Positions 1-9,698 of a stretch of DNA of 64,000 nucleotides are shown here, one piece after another. Numbering within the stretch: the stretch's first letter is position 1; each line of letters opens with the position of its first letter. The translations under genes and the position numbers were made by a program. This DNA comes from Caldicellulosiruptor naganoensis (GTDB lineage Bacteria > Bacillota > Thermoanaerobacteria > Caldicellulosiruptorales > Caldicellulosiruptoraceae): the NCBI RefSeq assembly GCF_026914285.1, contig NZ_CP113864.1, positions 347,501-411,500 on the forward strand, given 5' to 3'. The notes beneath the pieces are model-generated. The model saw only the letters and a program-made list of their open reading frames with translations. It was not told the origin of the DNA and made no database searches.

Positions 1-1713
<1,713 letters not shown>

Positions 1714-1775
1714 GGTATAGCGCCTTACTCTATTCACTTGCGAGGCTGCTGAAAAAAGGTAAGAAGAAGCAAACA

Positions 1776-1893
<118 letters not shown>

Positions 1894-2126
1894 TTTGTTT
1901 GTTTTATTTTTACTATAAATCGTTAAAAAATTAACAAAAACTTATACATTAGATGGTGGTTCTTGCTTTTTCAAAATTCTCTGATATCCTTCCTGACAAA
2001 ACCACTCATTTTGACTTATTCATATCGCTGGTTATTTCATTTTCTTTGACAAAACCAACCTTATCGGGGTAACTTCTTCCAGTTAGGAAATGTAAAAGTT
2101 CTTCACGAAAATAATCGAAAACAATG

Positions 2127-2154
2127 TTGAAAACGATTCGAAAAATTTTATAAT
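2127..2154 (+). promoter_or_regulatory. Promoter with cre/LacI-like sequence for pgmB and GH65
   Basis: TTGAAA at 2127-2132 and TATAAT at 2149-2154 with a 16-bp spacer. The region from the 5S terminator (about 1900) to here holds no convincing gene. The -35 region lies in TTGAAAACGATTCGA, which fits the catabolite-responsive element consensus except near its 3' end, so control by CcpA or the local LacI-type regulator is possible. The regulatory part is inference. Confidence 0.6.
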
Positions 2155-2203
2155 AGCTTTAGGAAACAACTTTAGTAAAGGGGCTTGCTACTTTATAGGA
2201 AAA

Positions 2204-2866
2204 ATTAAAGCAGCAATTTTCGATATGGACGGAGTTTTGACTGATACTGTAAAGCTTCATTTCAAAGCGTGGAAAGAAATGTTCAACAATCATGGATACA
2301 AATTTGAATATGAAGATTACAAACAAAAAGTAGATGGGAAGCCCAGGATGGATGGGATAAAAAGTATTGTGGGAGATCTTTCCGAAGAGCAGCTTATTTC
2401 TATGGCAGAGGAAAAGCAGAGGTATTTTTTAGAGCTTGTCGAAACTGACAGTTTAGAAGCGTTTGAGGACGCAATTTGGATTTTGCAGTATTTTAAGCAA
2501 AACTCAGTAAAACTTGCTGTCGCATCCTCAAGCAAAAATACAAGCAAAATTCTGACAAAACTTGGTATTGATAAGATGTTTGATACAATTGTAACGGGCT
2601 ATGATTTTAAAAAGGGCAAACCTGATCCCGAGATATTCTTGACTGCTGCAAAAAGGCTGAATGTAAATCCAAGAGAATGTGTTGTTTTTGAAGATGCAAT
2701 AGACGGCATCAAGGCAGGAATTTCTGCTGGAATGCTTACAATTGGGGTTTGCAGAGATGGTCAGTTTGAAAGACTAAAAAACGCTCATTTTATAGTTGAC
2801 AGATTGGACAAGGTTACAATAGAACTTCTTGAAAATCTTCACGAAAAGGTTTTTAAAATAGTTTAG
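2204..2866 (+). CDS. pgmB: Beta-phosphoglucomutase (HAD superfamily)
   Basis: Converts beta-glucose 1-phosphate, the product of inverting GH65 phosphorylases, to glucose 6-phosphate; the phosphorylase gene follows 13 bases downstream. HAD motifs: FDMDGVLTD (nucleophile and acid Asp), VASSS (motif II) and FEDAIDGIKAG (motif IV); the cap domain lies between. The first in-frame ATG (2225) falls inside the FDMDG motif and would delete the nucleophile Asp (codon 2222-2224), so the true start must be upstream. No in-frame ATG, GTG or TTG exists there. Candidates are ATT at 2204 (giving IKAAIFDMDG, chosen here) or ATA at 2195, with a ribosome-binding-like aaagggg at 2177-2183. Either a rare start codon is used or the start has been lost by mutation or error. 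Identity is sure; the start is not. Confidence 0.88.
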   Translation: MKAAIFDMDGVLTDTVKLHFKAWKEMFNNHGYKFEYEDYKQKVDGKPRMDGIKSIVGDLSEEQLISMAEEKQRYFLELVETDSLEAFEDAIWILQYFKQNSVKLAVASSSKNTSKILTKLGIDKMFDTIVTGYDFKKGKPDPEIFLTAAKRLNVNPRECVVFEDAIDGIKAGISAGMLTIGVCRDGQFERLKNAHFIVDRLDKVTIELLENLHEKVFKIV

Positions 2867-2879
2867 GAGGTTTTTGTGC

Positions 2880-5150
2880 ATGAAATTATCAGAACGCGAA
2901 TGGCTGATTGAACAGGATAAATTTGAAGTTTCTGGCAAGTTTGAAACATGTTTTGCTCTTACAAATGGTTATATAGGGATAAGAGGAATTAACGAAGAAG
3001 TTTTTTGCGATGAAACTCCGGGAACTTACATTGCTGGTGTCTTTGATAAGTCAGGTGCACAGGTGACAGAACTTGTCAATCTACCAAATCCGATTGGTCT
3101 TAGGATATATATCAATAGAGAGTATTTGAATCCCTTGAAATGTGAGATACTTGAATTCAAAAGAGTTTTAGACTTAAAACAAGGTGTTTTGTACAGAAAA
3201 TTGAGACTGAAAGATAACAAAGGTAGAATTACAACTATAGAAGGATTCCGCTTTGTAAGTATGAATAATAAGAATCTAATTGTTCAGAAGTACAATGTTG
3301 TGTGCGAAAACTATTCGGCAGTTTTAAATATTGAAAGCTTTATTGACGCAACTACTGTGAATTCTAAGGATGTTCCGAATGACAGGGTGAAGCATTATGA
3401 GATAGATAAAAAGAAGGACTTTGCAGATGGTATATATCTTGGTATTACTATAAAGGACAAAAAGTATAAGGTAGAAATAGCAAGTTCGACAAAAGTTTCC
3501 TTGAATAACCAAAGATGTCATTTTAATAGGTTTACAAAAGATTTAGGATGCATTATTACAGAAAACTTTGAGGTTGAAGCAAAGCAAGGAGAACGTTATG
3601 AGATAGAAAAACTAAGTGTTTTGGTGTCCTCAAGAGAAAAAAACGTTGGAGATGTTTTTGAAACTTGTACTAATAAATTGAAAGAATTCAAAACAAAAAG
3701 TGCTGAGAAGCTACTTTTTGAGCATATAGAGGAATATAAAAAACTTTGGGATGTTGCCAATATTGATATAGTTGGAGATGAAGTTGCCAACAAAAGTGTA
3801 AAGTTCAACATCTTTCATCTTATTAGCATGGCAAATCCAGAAGATGAACATGTAAGCCTTGGTGCGAAAGGACTTCAAGGTGAAGGTTACAAAGGACATG
3901 TTTTTTGGGACACTGAAATATTTATGCTTCCGTTTTATATCTACACAAACCCTGCAGCAGCTAAAGCGATGCTTATGTACAGATACAACTTGCTTGATGC
4001 GGCAAGAGAAAATGCAAAGAAAAATGGCTACAAAGGTGCTCAGTTCCCGTGGGAGAGTGCAGATACAGGCGAAGAAGAAACTCCAAAGTGGGGATATGAC
4101 TATCTCGGAAATCCAGTTAGGATATGGACTGGTGATATAGAATATCACATCTCTGCGGATATTGCATATGCAGTTATGAACTATGTGGGCGCAACTGATG
4201 ATATAGATTTCCTTTTAAATTACGGTTCAGAGATTATAATTGAGACAGCAAGGTTTTGGGCGTCAATCTGTAAATACAACAAGGAAAAAGGTAGGTATGA
4301 AATAAACAATGTTATAGGCCCTGATGAATTTCACGAACACTGCAACAACAACGCATACACAAACTATCTTGCTAAGTGGAATTTACTCAAAGCATCAGAA
4401 CTCTGCAATCTGCTTTTGGAAAAATATCCAAAGTATTTTGAGAAGTTATCCAAAAAGATAAACCTATCTGATGAAGAACCTTTCGTATGGCAAGAGATAG
4501 CTTCAAAGATTTATATACCATACTATCCCGACAAAAAACTAATTGAACAGTTTGAAGGGTATTTCAACCTAAAAGATTTTGTTATAAAAGAATATGACCA
4601 GAATAATATGCCAGTCTGGCCAGAAGGTGTAGAACTCGACAAGCTGAATAACTACCAGCTAATAAAACAGGCAGATGTTGTAATGCTTCTTTACCTGCTC
4701 GGTGAAGAATTTGATGATCAAACAAAGAAAATAAATTACGACTACTATGAGAAGAGAACTATGCACAAATCGTCTTTGAGTCCGAGCATATACGCTTTGA
4801 TAGGTGTCAGGGTTGGTGAGACAAACAGAGCATATATCAACTTTATGCGAACAGCTTTGACAGATCTTGAAGACAACCAAGGGAATACTCATTTAGGTAT
4901 TCATGCCGCATCACTTGGTGGTACATGGCAAGCTTTAGTATTTGGGTTTGGTGGCATTAGCTTAGAAAAAAATGACATCCTAAATGTCAATCCATGGCTT
5001 CCTGAAAAATGGGAAAGCTTGAAGTTTAGTATTTGGTGGAAAGGAAACCTTTTTGACTTTACAATTACAAAAGATAATGTTGAGGTCAAAAAAAGGGTTG
5101 AAAAGGGAAGTGTAAAGCTAAAAATTAAAGGGCAAGAAGTTACCATATAA
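2880..5150 (+). CDS. GH65 alpha-glucoside phosphorylase
   Basis: About 756 residues, the normal size for GH65 inverting phosphorylases (maltose, trehalose, kojibiose, nigerose type), which split an alpha-glucoside with phosphate to beta-glucose 1-phosphate. The N-terminal beta-sandwich (for example LTNGYIGIRG) is followed by an (alpha/alpha)6 barrel with GEGYKGHVFWDTEIFMLPF, the general-acid region GPDEFHEHCNNNAYTN, the KQADVV segment and the C-terminal HAASLGGTWQALVFGFGG. The start at 2880 is preferred over a TTG six bases upstream because AGGAGG (2865-2870) sits 9 bases before it. Coupled to pgmB. Substrate specificity cannot be read from sequence alone; a second GH65 lies at 9699-12017 on the other strand. 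Cytoplasmic, since no signal peptide is seen. Confidence 0.93.
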   Translation: MKLSEREWLIEQDKFEVSGKFETCFALTNGYIGIRGINEEVFCDETPGTYIAGVFDKSGAQVTELVNLPNPIGLRIYINREYLNPLKCEILEFKRVLDLKQGVLYRKLRLKDNKGRITTIEGFRFVSMNNKNLIVQKYNVVCENYSAVLNIESFIDATTVNSKDVPNDRVKHYEIDKKKDFADGIYLGITIKDKKYKVEIASSTKVSLNNQRCHFNRFTKDLGCIITENFEVEAKQGERYEIEKLSVLVSSREKNVGDVFETCTNKLKEFKTKSAEKLLFEHIEEYKKLWDVANIDIVGDEVANKSVKFNIFHLISMANPEDEHVSLGAKGLQGEGYKGHVFWDTEIFMLPFYIYTNPAAAKAMLMYRYNLLDAARENAKKNGYKGAQFPWESADTGEEETPKWGYDYLGNPVRIWTGDIEYHISADIAYAVMNYVGATDDIDFLLNYGSEIIIETARFWASICKYNKEKGRYEINNVIGPDEFHEHCNNNAYTNYLAKWNLLKASELCNLLLEKYPKYFEKLSKKINLSDEEPFVWQEIASKIYIPYYPDKKLIEQFEGYFNLKDFVIKEYDQNNMPVWPEGVELDKLNNYQLIKQADVVMLLYLLGEEFDDQTKKINYDYYEKRTMHKSSLSPSIYALIGVRVGETNRAYINFMRTALTDLEDNQGNTHLGIHAASLGGTWQALVFGFGGISLEKNDILNVNPWLPEKWESLKFSIWWKGNLFDFTITKDNVEVKKRVEKGSVKLKIKGQEVTI

Positions 5151-5158
5151 ACAGTTTT

Positions 5159-5194
5159 CCCTGTGAAAAGCAAAGATGAGTGCTTTTCACAGGG
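5159..5194 (+). terminator. Rho-independent terminator after GH65
   Basis: A perfect 14-bp stem (5159-5172 with 5181-5194), 8-nt loop, followed by gatttgttttt. It ends the pgmB-GH65 transcript. Confidence 0.88.
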
Positions 5195-5204
5195 GATTTG
5201 TTTT

Positions 5205-5220
5205 TCGAAAATAGTTTCGA
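5205..5220. promoter_or_regulatory. Short inverted repeat, possible operator
   Basis: TCGAAA (5205-5210) and TTTCGA (5215-5220) form an inverted repeat around ATAG. It resembles the core of the stronger 19-bp operator at 5348-5366 but is less complete. It lies between the terminator and the importer promoter. Function is inferred. Confidence 0.3.
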
Positions 5221-5301
5221 TAAATGTTAAGGCTATCTTGGAACTATGGCAAAATAGTTTATGATATATAAACAAAAAACAAAAATTTTTTAAGATAAAT
5301 A

Positions 5302-5330
5302 TGGACAAAAATAATAACTTGTTGTATAAT
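5302..5330 (+). promoter_or_regulatory. Promoter of sugar ABC importer operon
   Basis: TGGACA at 5302-5307, 17-bp spacer, TATAAT at 5325-5330. Transcription would start near 5337, just before the operator-like site at 5348-5366. Confidence 0.6.
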
Positions 5331-5347
5331 AAAATTGTCAAAAACAT

Positions 5348-5366
5348 TTCCGAAAATATTTAAGTA
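5348..5366. promoter_or_regulatory. Putative LacI-family operator (importer)
   Basis: TTCCGAAAATATTTAAGTA matches 16 of 19 positions of the inverse of the near-perfect palindrome at 12123-12141 upstream of the second GH65 gene. It sits just downstream of the importer -10, a classic repressor position. The likely ligand is the LacI-type protein encoded at 8550-9569. Confidence 0.6.
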
Positions 5367-5373
5367 ATCTCAA

Positions 5374-6614
5374 ATGATGTTTGATTTTATGAAAAGGTTG
5401 GTAGCAGGTTTACTTATTTTAGTGTTTATTATCTCCTTGAGTATTGGGATTGCAGTTTCACAAAAGAGTGCTTATGCTACATCAAAAATTACATTAAAGC
5501 TTGGTGCGTGGGCATCTTCTCCTGCTGAGAAGAAGATTGTCCAAAACCAAATTGCAGCGTTCAAAAAGCTATATCCCAATGTTGATATTAAATTAGTTGA
5601 GATTGTCGGTGACTATAACCAAAAGATGCAGCTACTTACGGCATCAAAGACAGAGCCTGATATCTTTTACATGGATTCAATGCCAGCATGGCAGTATATT
5701 GCAAAAGGTGTTTTAGAACCGCTTGACTATTGGATGAAAAATACAATGTAAAGACAATTGGATATGAATCATCACTTTTACAGCCATTTATCTACAAGGG
5801 TAAAGTATACGGTCTTCCAAAAGACTACAATACATTGGTCTTGTTCTACAACAAAGAGATGTTCAAACAAGGAGGTTTAACTCGTCCTCCAAGGACATGG
5901 CAGGAGCTAAAAGATTATGCTAAGAAACTTACAACAGGCAAAGTTGTAGGTCTTACAATGAATCTTGAGCTTGCAAGAATTCAACCTTTTGCATATCAAA
6001 ATGGTGGTAAAGTATTTGATGGCAGCAAGCCAGTCTTTACTGACCCGAAAGCTTTGGAAGGTTTCAAATTTGCACTTGACCTTTTCAAGGAAGGAATTTG
6101 TAAAACTCCAAAGGATTTAGGCGCTGGCTGGGTTGGGGATGCATTTGCAGACAAGAAAGCGGCTATGACAATTGAAGGTGGCTGGATGATTCCATTCTTG
6201 AACGAAAGAAAGATTCCAAAAGACTTATATGGTATTGCAGAACTTCCCGCAGGGCCAGCTGGCAAGTCAACAATGGCATTCACCGTTGCATATGTGATGA
6301 GCAAAAATTCAAAGCACAAGCCTGAGGCGTTCAAGCTCATAAGATTTTTGACTGGTGAGGGCGGACAGAAGTTTGTTGTTGAAGCAGGTTTGGCACTTCC
6401 TTCATTAAAGAGCGCAGGTGTGAACTTTGCTAAGACTTATCCAGAGAGAAAAGCGCTTGTTGATGGTGCAAAGTATGCACAAGTTTACTTCTATGGTCTG
6501 GATGGCACAAAAGTTGTAGACGTCTTCAACAAAGCATTTGAAGATTACGTTATTGGGAAAAAGTATGACCTAAAAAAGAACATAGAAGAGAGAGTAAAGC
6601 AGATTATGAAGTAA
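5374..6614 (+). pseudogene. Sugar ABC transporter substrate-binding protein, frameshifted
   Basis: Family 1 (MalE-like) extracellular solute-binding protein. Membrane/signal segment at residues 6-32, then KLGAWASSPAEKK, a DIFYMDSMPAWQYIAKGVLEPLDY segment typical of the family, and later GWMIPFL and FTVAYVMS. The reading frame shifts at an A-run of five (5737-5741); adding one A restores LDYWMKKYNVKTIGYE and joins the two halves (5374-5751 and 5730-6614) into about 413 codons. It would capture an alpha-glucoside for import. No clear Shine-Dalgarno precedes the ATG. Whether this is a real inactivating mutation or a homopolymer sequencing error cannot be settled here; both following permeases are also frameshifted. 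Confidence 0.85.
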
Positions 6615-6710
6615 GAAAGTTTAAAGATTGACACATAGTAAGGCAGGCTTTAAACCTTGCCTTACTTTACAAAAGTATAATTGTAAGTTATAGGGGGATG
6701 TGAATAAAAA

Positions 6711-7604
6711 ATGAAAAATAAAACAAAAGCTCAAGAGTATTTCACCGCATTTGTAATGCTTCTGCCGTATATTATATATTATATCATTTTTCATATTTTT
6801 TGCTTATCCCTTGGTAAAAGCGTTTATAATAAGCTTTCAGGAATTTTCGTTTTTGGGAGATACACCGCCCAAATTTGTTGGACTTTTAAATTACAAAGAA
6901 GCCTTGACAAGTAAGATGTTTTGGACTCGATTGTAAACACTTTTTACTATTCAATTTTGGTGGTTCCAACTCAGCTAATTATCGCTTTAATTTTAGCTGT
7001 GATAGTAAATGACAAGGTAAAGTTCAAAGACTTTTTCAGAACCACCTACTATCTTCCAACAGTTACCTCCCCTGTTGCTGTGTCAATAATATTCTTGTTT
7101 TTATACAAGACAGATGGTTTGGTGAATCAGATTTTAAGCCATATAGGTATAACTCCACGAAACTGGTTCAATGAGCCTTCATTTGTAATGTCCGCGATTG
7201 TCAGTGTGGCTGTGTGGGGTTCTGTTGGTTTTTACATGGTTACATTTTTATCAGGGCTCTCTACAATTCCTGACCAGCTTTACGAAGCTGCTGAGGTTGA
7301 AGGTGCTGGAGAGTTTACAAAGCTATTTAAAATTACAATACCACTTTTAAAACCTATGATATTTTTCAACACAGTTGTGTCATTTATAAGCACACTGCAG
7401 ATGTTTGACCTCTCTTACATTATTGGTGGTTCTGATGGAGGACCGATGGGGGAAGCAATGACAATGGTTGTTATGATTTATAGAACAGCTTTCAAAGAGT
7501 TTAACATGGGCGTTGCATCAGCAATGGCGTTTATTGGGTTTGGAATTATTTTTATTCTAACATTGATTCAAAGGAAATTCTTTGGTGAAGAGATGTCATA
7601 TTAA
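6711..7604 (+). pseudogene. Sugar ABC transporter permease (MalF-like), two frameshifts
   Basis: Inner-membrane permease of the CUT1 class. The EAA loop is readable (YEAAEVEGAGEFTKLFKITIPLL) with several hydrophobic segments. Two compensating indels break the N-terminal third: a T-run at 6796-6801 is one base too long (removing one T gives HIFAYPLVKAFIISFQEF), and GG at 6923-6924 is one base short (adding G gives KMFWDSIVNTFYYS). With both corrected the gene is one normal frame of about 298 codons. Third component expected with the binding protein before it and the permease after it; no ATPase gene is present, which is usual for importers sharing a common MsmK/MalK. Confidence 0.85.
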
Positions 7605-7625
7605 AAAGTGAAGGGGCTGAAAAAG

Positions 7626-8461
7626 ATGTGGGACAGAAAAAATACATATGGGATTGGAGTAAAAATGATTTTTTATTCCATATGCATACTCTGGGCGTTG
7701 GTAACTCTAATTCCTTACCTTATAGCAGTCATTACATCATTAAAGCCAGTTGAAGATGTTACAAAATTTTCTATTGATTTTAACAAACTTACTTTTGATT
7801 CATATAGATATATCACACATGAATTTCCATTTTTAAGATGGCTTTTTAACAGTTTTGTTGTAGCAGTGGCTGTAACAGCCGGGAATATCTTGTTTAACTC
7901 AATGGCAGCGTATGCCCTTGCAAGACTTGATTTTTCTTTTAAAAAGGTTGTGTTTTACGTGATAATCGGCACAATGATGATACCAGGTCAGGTTCTTTTA
8001 ATACCAATTTACCTTATATTAAATAGACTTGGGTGGATTGATTCATACAAAGGATTAATTATCCCGTGGCTTGTCAGTGCGTTTTATATATTCTTTATGA
8101 GACAATATTTCTTGACAATACCAAAAGACTTAGAAGAAGCAGCACTTATTGATGGACTGTCTCGCTTTGGGATATTCTTTAAAATATTTTTGCCACTTTC
8201 TCTACCTGCCTTGGCTACTCAAAGCAATATTTATTTTTGTTGGTAATTGCAACAGCTTTATGTGGCCAAGTATTATAGCATCTTCAGAAGAGCTCTACAC
8301 CTTGCCTGTTTGGCTTAACTCTTTCTATGGTCAATACTATCAGTTTTGGAACCAGGTTTTAGCTGGGGCAATTTTGCTATCTTTGCCCACTATAATAGTT
8401 TTTGTGCTTTTTTCAGGAATATTTCGTAAAAGGTATTGTAACATCAGGGCTTAAGGAGTAA
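7626..8461 (+). pseudogene. Sugar ABC transporter permease (MalG-like), two frameshifts
   Basis: CUT1 permease with the EAA motif (EEAALIDGLSRFGIFFKIFLPL) and about six membrane segments. ATG 7626 is preferred over the upstream GTG 7608 because aaggggctg lies about 7 bases ahead of it. Two single-base excesses in A runs break it: 8220-8222 (removing one A gives LATQAIFIFVGNWNS-like continuation) and 8428-8431 (removing one A gives FRKGIVTSGLKE and a stop at 8459-8461). Corrected length is about 277 residues, normal for the family. Confidence 0.85.
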
Positions 8462-8469
8462 TTATGATA

Positions 8470-8499
8470 TTGAATTTACCAAGGAAGAGAGTGTATAAT
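8470..8499 (+). promoter_or_regulatory. Promoter of LacI-type regulator gene
   Basis: TTGAAT at 8470-8475 and TATAAT at 8494-8499 with an 18-bp spacer. A weak operator-like core AAAATATTTC (8518-8527) lies just downstream, compatible with autoregulation. Confidence 0.5.
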
Positions 8500-8549
8500 T
8501 AATTTCAAGGTTTTAGCAAAATATTTCAAAAACAGAGGGAGAAAATATA

Positions 8550-9569
8550 ATGAGAAAGAGCAAGAATGTGACAATAAAAGACATTGCGAAAGCTTTAGGA
8601 CTGTCGCCAAGTACTGTATCAAGAGCTCTTAATAACTATTCAGATATAAATCCAGAGACAAGAGACAAAGTTATTGAAATGGCAAAAAAATTAAACTATG
8701 TTCCAAATATCTTTGCAAAAGGTCTTGTGACAAACAAGACAAAGCGAGTAGGACTTTTCATAGAGGATTTAGAAAGAGAGGGAATATATGGAGTGTTTTA
8801 TTATGAGATACTTACAAGTTTTAGGAAAGCTGCTATGGACAATGGTTATGAGGTTGTGCTCTTGTCAACTACTTCAGAAGAGCAAAAGAGAGTCCACTTT
8901 GACACAGTTATGCAGGAAAAACAGCTTGAGGGTGCTTTTATAATGGGACTAAAAACTGATGATGAATATCTAAATGAAATACAAAAAAGTACCTATCCAG
9001 TTGTTCTGCTTGATATTCCTATTAAAAATTCAAATATTGGGTATGTAACTACTGATAATCTCAAAGGTGCACAAATTGCAACAGAACACCTTATCCATCT
9101 TGGACACAGAAGGATAGGATTTTTAAACGGCCATAAGAAAGCATATGTAAGCCAAGAAAGACTGAATGGCTATATTTTGGCCTTGAGCAAAAATGGGATT
9201 AGAATAGACAATGAACTTATTGTCGAAGGTGATTTTACAGAAGAAAGTGGATATAAAGCAGCGGATTACTTTTTAGAAAAAGGTGTCACTGCAGTTTTTG
9301 CTGCATCTGATATGATGGCAATAGGGCTTATAAAGAGGTTTAAGGACCTTGGGGTTGAGGTGCCTGCAAAAGTATCCATTGTTGGATTTGATGATGTTTC
9401 TATTGCAAGGTATATAACACCTACACTTACAACAATAAGGCAGAATAAATCCGAGATGGGCAAGTCAGCTTTCTATTTGCTTTTGAATCTAATTTCGAAA
9501 CAGCCCATAAATCATATTGTTTTAGAACCAGATCTTGTCAAAAGAGAGTCAACTGCAAGGCTGCGATGA
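8550..9569 (+). CDS. LacI family transcriptional regulator
   Basis: 339 residues. The N-terminal helix-turn-helix is textbook (VTIKDIAKALGLSPSTVSRA, residues about 7-26), followed by the hinge and a periplasmic-binding-protein-like sensor domain with HLIHLGHRRIGFLNG and VSIVGFDDVSIARYITPTLTTI. It probably senses an alpha-glucoside or a product of its breakdown and represses the flanking GH65 and importer genes; candidate operators are at 5348-5366 and 12123-12141. Ribosome site gagggaga. Intact, unlike the importer genes it presumably controls. Confidence 0.93.
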   Translation: MRKSKNVTIKDIAKALGLSPSTVSRALNNYSDINPETRDKVIEMAKKLNYVPNIFAKGLVTNKTKRVGLFIEDLEREGIYGVFYYEILTSFRKAAMDNGYEVVLLSTTSEEQKRVHFDTVMQEKQLEGAFIMGLKTDDEYLNEIQKSTYPVVLLDIPIKNSNIGYVTTDNLKGAQIATEHLIHLGHRRIGFLNGHKKAYVSQERLNGYILALSKNGIRIDNELIVEGDFTEESGYKAADYFLEKGVTAVFAASDMMAIGLIKRFKDLGVEVPAKVSIVGFDDVSIARYITPTLTTIRQNKSEMGKSAFYLLLNLISKQPINHIVLEPDLVKRESTARLR

Positions 9570-9599
9570 CTGTGTGTTATGTTTAGGTTTCTAAAAACT

Positions 9600-9643
9600 T
9601 TAAGGCTGTATGGGTTTTTTGAGTATGCCCCAAACAGCCTTAA
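9600..9643. terminator. Terminator between convergent lacI-type and GH65 genes
   Basis: TTAAGGCTGT (9600-9609) pairs with ACAGCCTTAA (9634-9643). The two genes converge here, so it may work for both strands, but the T-tails are weak. Confidence 0.5.
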
Positions 9644-9698
9644 GTTGTTTGTAAAGGCAATTTTTTAATTCCTATGTCTCAATTACAAATTCCTTTGC

